Shown here piece by piece: positions 1 to 8,533 of a stretch of DNA of 14,277 nt. The notes under the pieces were generated by a model. That model worked only from the letters and a program-made list of their open reading frames with translations. It had not been told where the DNA came from and did no database searches. The DNA is taken from positions 1 through 14,277 of the forward strand of contig JAEYFY010000341.1 in the NCBI GenBank assembly GCA_023454395.1, in the 5' to 3' direction. Source of the DNA: Pseudomonadota bacterium (GTDB lineage: Bacteria; Pseudomonadota; Gammaproteobacteria; Enterobacterales; Enterobacteriaceae). The stretch's first letter is position 1. Every line of letters starts with the position of its first letter. Position numbers and translations under genes: made by a program.

Positions 1-35
1 CCCAAGTTAAGTAATTTGATTGGAGTGCTATAACT

Positions 36-1379
36 ATGATGACAACAGAACAAGGCCAAAAATTAATGTTGGCACAACAACTTCCTAAAGAGGCAATTGC
101 ACTCGTTTTAGCGGGAGGTCGTGGTACACGCTTAAAAGCATTGACTTCAAAACGTGCAAAACCGGCGGTTTTCTTTGGTGGGAAATTTCGAATTATCGAC
201 TTTACGCTATCAAACTGTCTTAACTCAGGGATCCGTCGTATTGGTGTAATCACCCAATATCAGTCGCACTCTTTAGTTCAACATATTCAGCGTGGTTGGT
301 CATTCTTCAACGAAGATATGAATGAATTCGTTGATTTATTACCGGCTCAGCAACGCCGTAATACTGAACATTGGTATATGGGCACAGCGGATGCTATCTA
401 TCAAAACCTCGATATTCTTCGTAGCTACAAAGCAAAATATGTGGTGATTTTAGCTGGCGACCATATTTATAAAATGAATTATGCACGTTTATTGCTTGAT
501 CACGTTGAAAACAAATCAAAATTTACCGTGGCTTGTATTCGTGTTCCTAAAGAAGATGCATTCCAATTTGGTATTATGGATATCGATGAAAATCGTAAAG
601 TGCTCAATTTCTTAGAAAAACCATCAAACCCGCCTTGTATTCCTGATGATCCTGAGCACGCATTAGCAAGTATGGGTATTTATGTGGTTGATAGAGATTA
701 TCTTTTTGATTTATTAGAAGAAGATAGCCGTGATCCAAATTCACACCATGATTTTGGCCAAGATATCATTCCTAAAATCACGGAACGCGGTGATGTTCTT
801 GCTCATCCATTTGAACTCTCTTGTGTCAGTTCCGATCCTTCAGTACCACCTTACTGGCGCGATGTAGGAACCATTGAAGCATATTGGTCTGCTAACCTCG
901 ATTTAGCCTCTGTAACACCAGAACTTGATATGTATGCGAAAGATTGGCCAATCCGCACCTTTATGACACCTTTACCGCCAGCCAAATTTGTTCAAGATAA
1001 TCATGGTGAACATGGACAAATGATGAACTCGTTGATTGCTGATGGTTGTATTATCAATGGTTCAACGCTCTATTCATCTATCCTATTCCCATTAGTTCGC
1101 GTTGAATCTTTCTGCCATATTGAAGACTCTGTGATTTTACCTGATGTAACGGTGAGCCATCATTGCTACTTAAAACGCTGTATTATTGAACGTAGCTGTA
1201 CTATTCCTGAAGGTACTGTTATTGGGATGAATGCAGAAGAAGATGCTGCACGTTTCCACCGCACTGAAGAGGGTATCGTGCTTGTAACAAGAGAAATGCT
1301 TGAGCAATTAGCACGTAAAGAAAATCCAACTGAAACAACGGCGGAACAAAAGCCTCAAAATGAGGAGGCATTTTCGTGA
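36..1379 (+). CDS. glgC: Glucose-1-phosphate adenylyltransferase (ADP-glucose pyrophosphorylase)
   Basis: Makes ADP-glucose from ATP and glucose-1-phosphate, the committed step of bacterial glycogen synthesis; cytoplasmic, a homotetramer in the family. The nucleotide loop AGGRGTRL is at residues 26-33, the catalytic Asp of LAGDHIYK at D142, the glucose-1-phosphate Lys of FLEKP at K195, and [13 protein letters not shown] follows. The C-terminal third is the left-handed beta-helix regulatory domain. Numbering matches my recollection of E. coli GlgC without net gaps up to residue 422, which supports the first ATG; GGAG at 22-25 lies 10 bases ahead. The protein is 447 residues against 431 in E. 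coli because of an acidic, Gln/Glu-rich tail. Odd: F46, M115 and E423 stand where E. coli has H46, R115 and R423, while K39, R40, R52, R386 and R419 are kept. The 35 bases upstream contain stops in all three frames (8-10, 12-14, 31-33); one probably ends the preceding glg gene. Confidence 0.97.
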   Translation: MMTTEQGQKLMLAQQLPKEAIALVLAGGRGTRLKALTSKRAKPAVFFGGKFRIIDFTLSNCLNSGIRRIGVITQYQSHSLVQHIQRGWSFFNEDMNEFVDLLPAQQRRNTEHWYMGTADAIYQNLDILRSYKAKYVVILAGDHIYKMNYARLLLDHVENKSKFTVACIRVPKEDAFQFGIMDIDENRKVLNFLEKPSNPPCIPDDPEHALASMGIYVVDRDYLFDLLEEDSRDPNSHHDFGQDIIPKITERGDVLAHPFELSCVSSDPSVPPYWRDVGTIEAYWSANLDLASVTPELDMYAKDWPIRTFMTPLPPAKFVQDNHGEHGQMMNSLIADGCIINGSTLYSSILFPLVRVESFCHIEDSVILPDVTVSHHCYLKRCIIERSCTIPEGTVIGMNAEEDAARFHRTEEGIVLVTREMLEQLARKENPTETTAEQKPQNEEAFS

Positions 1380-2809
1380 ATGTTCTTCACTGTTGTTCTG
1401 AATTATTCCCCCTGCTAAAAACAGGGGGATTAGCTGATGTTATGGGATCTTTGCCTTTAGCTCAGAAAAAAATAGGTTTAGATGCGCGGGTTGTTATTCC
1501 CGCGTTTCCTGCTATCAAAGATAATATTCCCGATCTCAAATTAGTGACTAATATCGATACATTTGCAGGTCATGTTTCGCTACTTTACGGACAATACCAA
1601 GGTGTTGATATCTATCTTATTGATGCACTTCACCTTTATCAACGTACAGGTAGTCCTTATCACGATCAACATCAACATCCTTATGGTGATAATGTTTTTC
1701 GTTTTGCCCTATTAGGTTGGGTGGCAAGCGAGCTATCAGCGGGATTAGATCCTTTATGGCGGGCTGATGTTGTTCACGCTCATGATTGGCACGCAGGGCT
1801 GGCTTGTGCTTATCTCGCGGTTAAACATTACAGCGCAAAATCTGTTTTTACTGTTCATAATCTGGCTTATAAAGGTGAATTTTCACCCTACCATCTGCAT
1901 CAACTTGAATTACCTGATTACAGTTTTTCAATTAATGGGCTGGAATATTACGGACAAATTTCATTCCTAAAAGCGGGTCTCTTTTATGCTAACCACATTA
2001 CGACAGTCAGCCCCACTTATGCCAAAGAGATAACCACTCACGAGTTTGGTTACGGTTTAGAGGGATTATTACGCCAACGTGCTGATGAACAGCGATTAAG
2101 TGGCATCTTAAATGGTATTGATGAGGCAGTTTGGGCGCCAGCAACAGATAGCTTAATTACACGTTGTTATGATGTTAAAAACCTGAATAAGCGTTTAGAA
2201 AACAAAACGGCATTACAGAAAAAATGTGGTTTACCTGTCAATAATAATGCCCCTCTTTTTGCAGCGGTAAGTCGTTTAACTTCGCAAAAAGGGCTGGATT
2301 TAGTTATTGAAACGCTCCCAGATATCGTTGAACAAGGTGGTCAGTTTGTTTTATTAGGTACTGGCGATAGTCACCTTGAAGCGGCATTTTTACATACACA
2401 ACAACAGTATCCGCAAAATGTGGCTGTGCATATTGGCTATGACGAAAGTTTTTCACACCAAGTTGTCGCTGGTGCTGATGTGATTATGGTACCGAGTCGT
2501 TTTGAACCTTGTGGGTTAACTCAGTTATATGGTTTGAAATATGGCGCGTTACCTTTAGTAAGGCACACCGGTGGATTAGCCGATACGGTTAATGATTGTT
2601 CATTAGAAAATTTAGCGCATCATCAAGCTACGGGGTTTGTGTTCTATGAAGCGACTCCTGACTCTCTGCGCCAAGCGATAAATCGAGCCTTTACCTTATG
2701 GAGTATGCCTAAACAGTGGCAACAAGTTCAAACTGATGGCATGAATCAAACTATTTTTAGTTGGGAAACCGCTGCAAAAACGTATGCGACACTGTATCAA
2801 AATTTATAG
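1376..2809 (+). CDS. glgA: Glycogen synthase (ADP-glucose-dependent, GT5)
   Basis: Transfers glucose from ADP-glucose to the non-reducing end of alpha-1,4-glucan. The protein is 477 residues, the same length as E. coli GlgA. The N-terminal GT-B domain opens with the ADP-glucose-binding KTGGLADV (K15). Further on are HAHDWHAG, the SRLTSQKG phosphate-binding segment (K305) and [11 protein letters not shown] (catalytic Glu E377) in the C-terminal domain. The start is GTG at 1376, overlapping the glgC stop by four bases (GTGA), with a near-perfect Shine-Dalgarno GAGGAGG at 1362-1368 seven bases upstream, so translation is coupled to glgC. A GC-rich hairpin sits at codons 11-18 (see the separate entry). 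The end is TAG at 2807-2809. Confidence 0.97.
   Translation: MNVLHCCSELFPLLKTGGLADVMGSLPLAQKKIGLDARVVIPAFPAIKDNIPDLKLVTNIDTFAGHVSLLYGQYQGVDIYLIDALHLYQRTGSPYHDQHQHPYGDNVFRFALLGWVASELSAGLDPLWRADVVHAHDWHAGLACAYLAVKHYSAKSVFTVHNLAYKGEFSPYHLHQLELPDYSFSINGLEYYGQISFLKAGLFYANHITTVSPTYAKEITTHEFGYGLEGLLRQRADEQRLSGILNGIDEAVWAPATDSLITRCYDVKNLNKRLENKTALQKKCGLPVNNNAPLFAAVSRLTSQKGLDLVIETLPDIVEQGGQFVLLGTGDSHLEAAFLHTQQQYPQNVAVHIGYDESFSHQVVAGADVIMVPSRFEPCGLTQLYGLKYGALPLVRHTGGLADTVNDCSLENLAHHQATGFVFYEATPDSLRQAINRAFTLWSMPKQWQQVQTDGMNQTIFSWETAAKTYATLYQNL
1407..1429 (+). promoter_or_regulatory. GC-rich RNA hairpin inside the start of glgA
   Basis: TCCCCCTG (1407-1414) pairs perfectly with CAGGGGGA (1422-1429) around a 7-base loop, CTAAAAA. 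It lies about 31 bases after the GTG start, over the codons for FPLLKTGG. The codons that build the stem (CCC, CTG, GGG, GGA) are ones the surrounding AT-rich genes use little. The pairing is visible in the sequence; a role in pausing or in adjusting glgA expression is inference. There is no T-tract after it, so it is not an intrinsic terminator. Confidence 0.4.
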
Positions 2810-2854
2810 ACATGAAGTCTATTTGAACTCATGGATAACAAAAAGAGATTTATA

Positions 2855-5305
2855 ATGAAAAATTTATGTGAATTTGATTATCTATCACCCGATAAGGATA
2901 TTGAATCATTAAAGCGTTCCATTGTTTATAAACTTATGTTTATCGTTGGTACGTCGCCAAAATATGCAACACCAACAGATTGGTTAAATGCAACTTCTTA
3001 CGCTATTAGAGACCGCTTAGTCGAACGTTGGTTAAAATCAACCAAAGCGGAGCTTTCACCGAAAGTAAAACAAGTTTATTACATTTCGATGGAGTTTCTT
3101 ATGGGGCGTTTTTTAACCAACGCCATGCTCTCTTTAGGTGTTTATCACGAAGTCAAAGAGGCGTTAAAAGAGTTAGGTCTTGATCTTGAAAAGCAAATCG
3201 AACTAGAGCCAGATCCGGGTTTAGGTAATGGGGGTTTAGGTCGTTTGGCGGCTTGCTTCCTTGATTCTTGTGCCACATTAGGTTATCCCGTTACAGGTTA
3301 TGGTATTCGTTATGAATACGGAATGTTCCGCCAACAAATTCAAAATGGCGAACAATATGAAGTTGCAGATAACTGGCTTGAAAAAGGTAATCCTTGGGAA
3401 TTTCCTCGCCATGATCTGCAATTTGAAGTGGATTTTGGCGGACGTTTACAACAAGAAGGTGAGAAAAATTATTGGGTTGATACCTTTAATGTTATGGCTC
3501 AACCTTATGACTCTATTGTTCCGGGTTATAACACACAAGCAACAGATACCATTCGTTTATGGTCAGCCAAATCAAATGTGGCATTTAACTTAGGTAAATT
3601 TAATAAAGGTGAATATTTAGAGGCAACAGAAGCAAAAGATCGCTCTGAAAATATCTCTCGTATTCTCTATCCTGATGATTCAACAACGTCAGGTAAAATG
3701 TTGCGTTTACAGCAAGAGTATTTCTTAGTGAGTGCTTCTGTTCAAGATATTTTGCAACGTCATTATCATCTGCATCAACGCTTTGATAATCTAAAAGATT
3801 TTATTGCAATTCATCTTAATGATACTCACCCTGTTCTTGCTATTCCTGAGTTAATGCGCCAATTAATTGATAAGCATGGATTTAGCTGGGATGAAGCATG
3901 GGAACAAACGATTCATATATTTTCATACACCAACCATACATTAATGGGTGAAGCATTAGAAACTTGGCCTGTTGATATGTTAGGTCGTTCCCTTCCTCGC
4001 CATTTACAAATCATTTTCCAAATCAATGATAAATTCTTGAAACAAGTTAGAGCGCAATTCCCGAACGATAACGACTTATTACGTCGTGTTTCAATTATCG
4101 ATGAAGAGAATGGTCGTAATGTTCGTATGGCATGGTTAGCGGTTATTATTAGTCATCAGGTTAATGGTGTTTCTGAACTTCATAGCCAATTAATGGTGCA
4201 ATCTTTATTTGCTGATTTTGCGATGATCTACCCTAAGAAATTCTGCAATATTACCAATGGGATCACACCGCGTCGTTGGTTGGCATTAGCAAATCCTTCT
4301 CTCTCTAAAGTTATTGATAGCCATATTGGTACAAATTGGCGAACCAATTTAGAACAGTTGGGTGAATTAATGTCATTGGTAAAAGATAAAAATTTCTTGT
4401 ACCAACTAAAAGATTCAAAACATATCAATAAACAAAATCTTGCTCAGCTCATTAAGGAAGATTTAAATATTGATATTAATCCTAATGCACTGTTTGATGT
4501 GCAAATCAAACGTATTCACGAATATAAACGTCAACTTCTCAATGTGTTAGGTATTATCACTCGTTATAATCGTATTTTAGAAAATCCAGAGAAAAACTGG
4601 GTACCTCGCGTCTTTATTTTTGGCGGTAAGGCAGCATCAGCCTATTATAATGCGAAGAAAATTATCAATCTTATCAATGATATTGCCTGTAAAATTAATG
4701 GTGACGAGCGTATTAAAGATAAACTAAAAGTGATTTTTATTCCTAATTACGGCGTAAGTTTAGCGCAACATATTATCCCTGCGGCAGATTTATCTGAGCA
4801 AATATCATTAGCAGGAACAGAAGCTTCTGGCACAGGAAATATGAAGTTTGCTCTAAATGGTGCATTAACCATCGGTACACTTGATGGTGCTAATATTGAA
4901 ATTGGTGAACATGTCGGTTTCGATAATATGTTTATCTTTGGTCACAATGCACAAGAAGTGGCGGAATTAAGACAGCGTTATTCCCCTCGTCGTTATTACG
5001 ATGAAGATATTGAGTTACATACTGCGCTTAATCAAATTGCTAATGGTTTCTTTAATCCAACTGATCCTGATAAGTACAAATCCATTTTCGATAGCTTAAT
5101 TGAGTTTGGCGATCATTATCAGGTATTAGCCGATTACCGTAGTTATGTTGATACTCAAGATAGTGTTGATGTTCTCTATCAAGATGAAGATGCTTGGTTG
5201 AAAAAATCGGCGTTAAATATCTGCCAGATGGGTTATTTTTCTGCGGATCGTGCGGTAACAGAATATATGCAACGAATTTGGAAAGCTTCTGCGATTACAT
5301 TGTAA
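2855..5305 (+). CDS. glgP: Glycogen/maltodextrin phosphorylase (GT35)
   Basis: Phosphorolyses alpha-1,4-glucan ends to glucose-1-phosphate using PLP. It follows E. coli GlgP along its whole length: RQVYYLSMEFL-type motif (here [14 protein letters not shown]), [59 protein letters not shown], and [16 protein letters not shown] with the PLP lysine at K664. I chose ATG 2855 (816 residues; E. coli has 815) because AAGAG at 2843-2847 lies seven bases ahead. An in-frame ATG at 2831 would add eight residues but has no Shine-Dalgarno. The gene follows glgA by 45 bases and lies ahead of a strong terminator, so it is the last gene of the glg operon. A 6-bp hairpin (2806-2811/2817-2822) spans the glgA stop; it is weak and of unknown meaning. 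Confidence 0.96.
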   Translation: MKNLCEFDYLSPDKDIESLKRSIVYKLMFIVGTSPKYATPTDWLNATSYAIRDRLVERWLKSTKAELSPKVKQVYYISMEFLMGRFLTNAMLSLGVYHEVKEALKELGLDLEKQIELEPDPGLGNGGLGRLAACFLDSCATLGYPVTGYGIRYEYGMFRQQIQNGEQYEVADNWLEKGNPWEFPRHDLQFEVDFGGRLQQEGEKNYWVDTFNVMAQPYDSIVPGYNTQATDTIRLWSAKSNVAFNLGKFNKGEYLEATEAKDRSENISRILYPDDSTTSGKMLRLQQEYFLVSASVQDILQRHYHLHQRFDNLKDFIAIHLNDTHPVLAIPELMRQLIDKHGFSWDEAWEQTIHIFSYTNHTLMGEALETWPVDMLGRSLPRHLQIIFQINDKFLKQVRAQFPNDNDLLRRVSIIDEENGRNVRMAWLAVIISHQVNGVSELHSQLMVQSLFADFAMIYPKKFCNITNGITPRRWLALANPSLSKVIDSHIGTNWRTNLEQLGELMSLVKDKNFLYQLKDSKHINKQNLAQLIKEDLNIDINPNALFDVQIKRIHEYKRQLLNVLGIITRYNRILENPEKNWVPRVFIFGGKAASAYYNAKKIINLINDIACKINGDERIKDKLKVIFIPNYGVSLAQHIIPAADLSEQISLAGTEASGTGNMKFALNGALTIGTLDGANIEIGEHVGFDNMFIFGHNAQEVAELRQRYSPRRYYDEDIELHTALNQIANGFFNPTDPDKYKSIFDSLIEFGDHYQVLADYRSYVDTQDSVDVLYQDEDAWLKKSALNICQMGYFSADRAVTEYMQRIWKASAITL

Positions 5306-5337
5306 AAACGAAGCTAAATTTCTAAGGACAGAACAGT

Positions 5338-5362
5338 AACCGCGCTTAATCGCGCGGTTTTT
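5338..5362 (+). terminator. Intrinsic terminator of the glg operon
   Basis: AACCGCGC (5338-5345) pairs with GCGCGGTT (5352-5359) around TTAATC, followed by a run of T (5358-5362) and then a further T-rich stretch. It is 32 bases after the glgP stop. The opposite strand lacks a T-tract after the stem, so it acts on the plus strand only. Confidence 0.9.
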
Positions 5363-5389
5363 GCTTTTATTGTTCAGGGCTGAGTCACA

Positions 5390-6040
5390 TTAGATTTTAA
5401 TACGATAGGCGCAACGTCTGGCACCTTCTAAGATATATTCAACACGTTGTAATTCTACCCCAAGTGTTTCAGAAAATAGCTCTTTTTCCGTATTACAAAA
5501 ACCTTGGCACACTTTTGCTGCTGCACAAATTGGACAATGATCTTCAATAAAAAGATATTCGTTATCTTTTACTTGCTTCCAGTGTGCCATATAGCCTTCT
5601 TGGCTACGTAGTGTGGCTAAAATATCTAAGCGTTCTGTGAGTTCATCCGCATCTTTTATTGCTTGTGTGTAGCGCTCATAGCTTTGTTTCTTTCGTGCTA
5701 AAACAATTTTTTCGATAGCACTTTCACCCAATTCTTCACGTATAGTCAGTAAAATTTGCGCAGTTAATTCAGCATGAGTATCTGGAAATTGTTTCTGCCC
5801 TAATTCGGTTAAATGCCAATATTGAATAGGTCTTCCAACACCTTTTGGTTCAGTTATCGCCTCAACAAATCCTGCATTAGCCAGCTTTACAAATTGTTGT
5901 CTTGCTGCTTCACCACTTGTACCAAGACGTTGTCCAATTTCACTTGCTTGCATAGGTCCATGTTTTTTAATTAAAAATAGAATTTTATCGCCAACAGTTC
6001 GTTGAGCAGGATAATTATATTCCAAGTTTTTTCTTGACAT
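5390..6040 (-). CDS. Winged-helix transcriptional regulator with C-terminal Cys cluster
   Basis: A predicted DNA-binding repressor or activator of 216 residues. Residues about 18-80 form a winged helix-turn-helix (ILFLIKKHGPMQASEIGQRL, then GEAARQQFVKLANAGFVE and the wing around GVGRPIQYWHLTELG). A helical linker follows at about 88-160. The C-terminal part carries C169-x2-C172-x5-C178-x3-C182 and a last Cys at 210 in the ending GARRCAYRI. This layout resembles the SufR-like/COG2345 group of regulators, in which C-terminal cysteines bind a metal or Fe-S cluster; the ligand here is inferred, not shown. It is divergent from the MFS gene with 93 bases between the start codons. One copy of a repeated dyad (6022-6037) lies over its codons 2-7, which suggests autoregulation. 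Its Shine-Dalgarno is weak. Confidence 0.85.
   Translation of the reverse strand: MSRKNLEYNYPAQRTVGDKILFLIKKHGPMQASEIGQRLGTSGEAARQQFVKLANAGFVEAITEPKGVGRPIQYWHLTELGQKQFPDTHAELTAQILLTIREELGESAIEKIVLARKKQSYERYTQAIKDADELTERLDILATLRSQEGYMAHWKQVKDNEYLFIEDHCPICAAAKVCQGFCNTEKELFSETLGVELQRVEYILEGARRCAYRIKI
6022..6037. promoter_or_regulatory. Candidate operator, copy 1
   Basis: CCAAGTTTTTTCTTGA, an imperfect dyad (CCAAG-N6-CTTGA), matches copy 2 at 6066-6081 in 14 of 16 positions. It lies inside the first codons of the regulator gene, a position that would block the regulator's own expression. Binding by the regulator is inferred from duplication and position. Confidence 0.45.
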
Positions 6041-6065
6041 ATTAAGCGTCTCAGTATCTATTTAT

Positions 6066-6081
6066 CCAAGTTTTATCTTGG
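6066..6081. promoter_or_regulatory. Candidate operator, copy 2
   Basis: CCAAGTTTTATCTTGG is a perfect 5-bp inverted repeat with a 6-base spacer, 26 bases upstream of the regulator start codon and 52 upstream of the MFS start codon. It is a near copy of the dyad at 6022-6037; the two start 44 bases apart, about four helical turns. A possible MFS promoter, TTGGTA (6078-6083) and CGTAAT (6101-6106), would overlap its right arm, but the core elements are weak. Confidence 0.5.
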
Positions 6082-6133
6082 TAATTTAACGAAGCTATGT
6101 CGTAATAGCAATGAAAGAAGGATATTTTTTCTC

Positions 6134-7549
6134 ATGCACCCAAATAATAATAGCCAATGGCGTGATCTCTTTTCAGGGCGGAATGGTGCAATCTCCTTTG
6201 CCCTCTCTTTTGGTGTCGTGATCCACGCGATTAATATTTTAATGGCAACGACTATTTTGCCTTCTGTTGTAACAGATATTGGTGGAATGGGGTTATATGC
6301 ATGGAATACCACGTTATTTGTAGCAGCTTCAATTATTGGCTCCGTATTGTCTGCTCGCTTACTCAATTTATTAGGTGCTAAAGGTGCGTATTTAGCTGGT
6401 ACAGTATTATTTTTTATTGGTAGTTTGTTGTGTGCAATTGCACCTAAAATGGAAGTGATGCTTATTGGCCGATTTGTTCAAGGTCTTGGTGGGGGGCTTT
6501 TATTTGCGCTTTCTTATGCCATGGTGAATATCGTTTACGATCAAGCATTATGGCCAAGAGCAATGGCATTAATTTCAGGCATGTGGGGTGTTGCTACCTT
6601 AATTGGCCCTGCTATTGGTGGGATTTTTGCTCAATTAAATGCTTGGCGTTATGCCTTTGGTATTATGTTACCTATCATGCTTTTTTATGGTATTTATCTG
6701 TGGTTTATTTTACCCAAAAATAGCAGTGACGCACCAAAATCAACCTCACAAAGCCTGCCTTATCTTCAACTGATCATTTTAACAGTCGCTGTTTTGCTGA
6801 TTTCATCGGGTAGCCTTTCGTCCTCACTTACCATTAATTTGCTTAGTATCGTGGCTGTATTTGGTTTAATTGGTGTACTTATTTTCTGCGAAAAACGTTT
6901 TACCGTTCGGCTATTACCCACCAATACATTTAAAGGGCTATCTTTACACGCACTTTTGTATTTAACTATTTCGCTATTAGCCATCGGTATGACTTGCGAG
7001 ATCTTTGTCCCTTATTATCTACAAAGTTTACATATGCAAACGCCTTTAGCTTCTGGCTATATGAGTGCATTAATGGCATTAGGCTGGACAGTTGCTGAAG
7101 TCATTAGTGCAAGTTGGCAAGGTGCTAAAATGCGTTTTAGTATTTTAAGTGGCCCTATTATTGTTTTTATCGGTTTAGTCGTATTGGCTTTTGTTATTCC
7201 TAATCCACTGTTGCAATCAGAAAACGCAATGAGTCTTTTTATTATTTTATTTGCTTTGTTCTTAGTGGGCTATGGTATTGGTTTTGGTTGGCCTCACCTA
7301 TTAACACGTATATTGCAAGCCGCTTCCACACAAGATAAAGATATTGCGGGTGCGTCAATTACTACCGTACAACTGTTTGCAACCGCACTAGGTTCTGCAC
7401 TTGCAGGCATGATAGTTAATTTAAATGGTTTTAATAGTGGTACTCCTGAAGGGCTTTCTTCTTCTGCATCTGCCCTCTTCTTATTTTTAGCATTAGCGCC
7501 ATTAATAGCGATTTATACCGCGTGGAAAATAACACGTTGTTCTTATTAA
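6134..7549 (+). CDS. MFS transporter, DHA2-like drug/efflux family
   Basis: An inner-membrane proton-coupled permease, probably an exporter, of 471 residues. I count about 14 hydrophobic segments, first near residues 24-44 and last near 445-465. GRFVQGLGGGLLFAL (112-126) fits MFS motif B. GMWGVATLIGPAIGG (149-163) fits motif C, the antiporter signature G-x(3)-G-P-x(2)-G-G. Motif A (about 73-89) is degenerate. A hydrophilic loop (about 194-208) separates segments 6 and 7, as in the 14-helix DHA2 group. The start ATG at 6134 has AAGGA at 6118-6122, 11 bases away, rather far. It is divergent from the Cys-rich regulator and is probably its main target. The substrate cannot be read from the sequence. 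Confidence 0.88.
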   Translation: MHPNNNSQWRDLFSGRNGAISFALSFGVVIHAINILMATTILPSVVTDIGGMGLYAWNTTLFVAASIIGSVLSARLLNLLGAKGAYLAGTVLFFIGSLLCAIAPKMEVMLIGRFVQGLGGGLLFALSYAMVNIVYDQALWPRAMALISGMWGVATLIGPAIGGIFAQLNAWRYAFGIMLPIMLFYGIYLWFILPKNSSDAPKSTSQSLPYLQLIILTVAVLLISSGSLSSSLTINLLSIVAVFGLIGVLIFCEKRFTVRLLPTNTFKGLSLHALLYLTISLLAIGMTCEIFVPYYLQSLHMQTPLASGYMSALMALGWTVAEVISASWQGAKMRFSILSGPIIVFIGLVVLAFVIPNPLLQSENAMSLFIILFALFLVGYGIGFGWPHLLTRILQAASTQDKDIAGASITTVQLFATALGSALAGMIVNLNGFNSGTPEGLSSSASALFLFLALAPLIAIYTAWKITRCSY

Positions 7550-7577
7550 ATCTTATATTTAATATCATATAAAAGAC

Positions 7578-7609
7578 AAAAAGAGGTGATATATTTTCAC
7601 CTCTTTTTT
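7578..7609. terminator. Strong bidirectional intrinsic terminator
   Basis: AAAAAGAGGTGA (7578-7589) pairs perfectly with TCACCTCTTTTT (7597-7608) around a 7-base loop. Both strands then have a T-run after the GC part of the stem. It ends the MFS transcript 29 bases after its stop codon and isolates the following AT-rich gene from read-through. Confidence 0.9.
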
Positions 7610-7619
7610 ATTAGATCCA

Positions 7620-7648
7620 TTGGTTTTATTTATGAAAGATTTTATTCT
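7620..7648 (+). promoter_or_regulatory. Possible sigma-70 promoter of the orphan gene
   Basis: TTGGTT (7620-7625), a 17-base spacer and TATTCT (7643-7648) match the consensus in 4 of 6 bases each. They fall just after the terminator and 41 bases before the gene's chosen start. In such AT-rich DNA, chance matches are common. Confidence 0.3.
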
Positions 7649-7689
7649 TTGTTCTGTCAAAATTTCTTTTAATGACAAAAGGAATTTTT

Positions 7690-8457
7690 ATGAAAGTTAT
7701 TTCAGCGAAATGTGTAATTAAAAACCACAATACAAATACTGTCGTTAATAAAGAACAATTAAATATCTATGGGAAGTTTTTAAATAATATTAAAAATATT
7801 AAAAACACTCACTTAGATATCTCCATAGGTGATGGTGGTAAAAGAAAAGAAGTTAGTGTTGATATTGCAAAACTCAGTAAAGAGTTAATATCAAAAATAC
7901 GAGATCTTTATACGCCAGAAGCAATATTCTCTTACAGGATTAATCCAAAAAATCAAGTGAAATCAATACTATTGTTAAATGAGGCTTATGAAAAAATAGA
8001 TGATGATATTTTAGGTTGGTGGATAAATGAAAAGAAGGTTCTTCCTTCTTCAATAATTAATCGGATAATTGACAATTTATATCATGATGACAAAATTATT
8101 ATAAACAAAGAGACAAAACAATTTTTATTTTTTTTAATTTCTAAACAATTTAAGCTAGATTTAGATAGAAATGCAGCTCAAAGTACGATGATCCAGCACT
8201 TACAAGACATTCCTGAAGTAACTCAAGCAATAGATGATTTGAATATTTCTGATAATTCATATTTAAAATATGAGATTTATTGTTTATTGGCTGGAAATAT
8301 CTACAATTTTTTATCAGGAAATGAAAATGAAGTTGATTTTTCTGCAATAAAAAAAGCAATTCAAGAAGTCGCTCAACGAAAATTTGACACACCTAAAAAT
8401 GAATTAGCGCATCCTTCTCTTTATCCTAGATTTACACTCGCTTTTAGCAAAAAATAA
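7690..8457 (+). CDS. Hypothetical protein, AT-rich orphan gene
   Basis: I do not recognise this protein of 255 residues. It has no signal peptide or membrane segment, so it is probably cytoplasmic or secreted without a leader. It is Lys/Asn/Ile-rich, apparently alpha-helical in its middle and C-terminal parts (about 75-240), and ends in a basic tail, FTLAFSKK. The N-terminal 60 residues look more beta-like, with a short GDGGKRKEVSVDI strand-turn. ATG 7690 is preferred because AAAAGGA (7677-7683) lies six bases before it; an in-frame ATG at 7672 has no comparable site. Base composition is far below that of its neighbours: hand counts of three 60-base lines gave about 17, 20 and 33 percent GC. 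It has a terminator before it and a fresh promoter after it, so it is probably a monocistronic acquired gene. No function is assigned. Confidence 0.75.
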   Translation: MKVISAKCVIKNHNTNTVVNKEQLNIYGKFLNNIKNIKNTHLDISIGDGGKRKEVSVDIAKLSKELISKIRDLYTPEAIFSYRINPKNQVKSILLLNEAYEKIDDDILGWWINEKKVLPSSIINRIIDNLYHDDKIIINKETKQFLFFLISKQFKLDLDRNAAQSTMIQHLQDIPEVTQAIDDLNISDNSYLKYEIYCLLAGNIYNFLSGNENEVDFSAIKKAIQEVAQRKFDTPKNELAHPSLYPRFTLAFSKK

Positions 8458-8461
8458 ACTA

Positions 8462-8490
8462 TTGATCTAAAATTAGACATTATGTATAAG
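8462..8490 (+). promoter_or_regulatory. Sigma-70 promoter of the RidA/ammonia-lyase unit
   Basis: TTGATC (8462-8467), a 17-base spacer and TATAAG (8485-8490) match 4 of 6 and 5 of 6 consensus bases, 43 bases ahead of the RidA start codon. The perfect 8-bp palindrome ATGTACAT (8494-8501) sits about where transcription would start and could be an operator; this is inference. Confidence 0.5.
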
Positions 8491-8533
8491 TAGATGTACA
8501 TTTTATCTAACTTAAGTGAAATAGGAAAATACA

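Noticed and set aside
2806..2822. Hairpin over the glgA stop codon as a terminator
   Set aside because: Only 6 bp, AT-rich and with no T-run; glgP follows at once and needs read-through.
2831..2854. Eight-codon extension of glgP from an upstream ATG
   Set aside because: No Shine-Dalgarno before 2831, while ATG 2855 has AAGAG at good spacing and gives the family length.
7786..7803. Tandem 9-base repeat AATATTAAA within the orphan gene
   Set aside because: Two copies in very AT-rich coding DNA (NIKNIK); expected by chance.
7690..8457. Resemblance of the orphan protein to SopD/SopD2 type III effectors
   Set aside because: A few residues (a DD-x-I region and an HP near the C-terminus) looked alike when compared from memory, but there is no sustained alignment and no secretion genes nearby.
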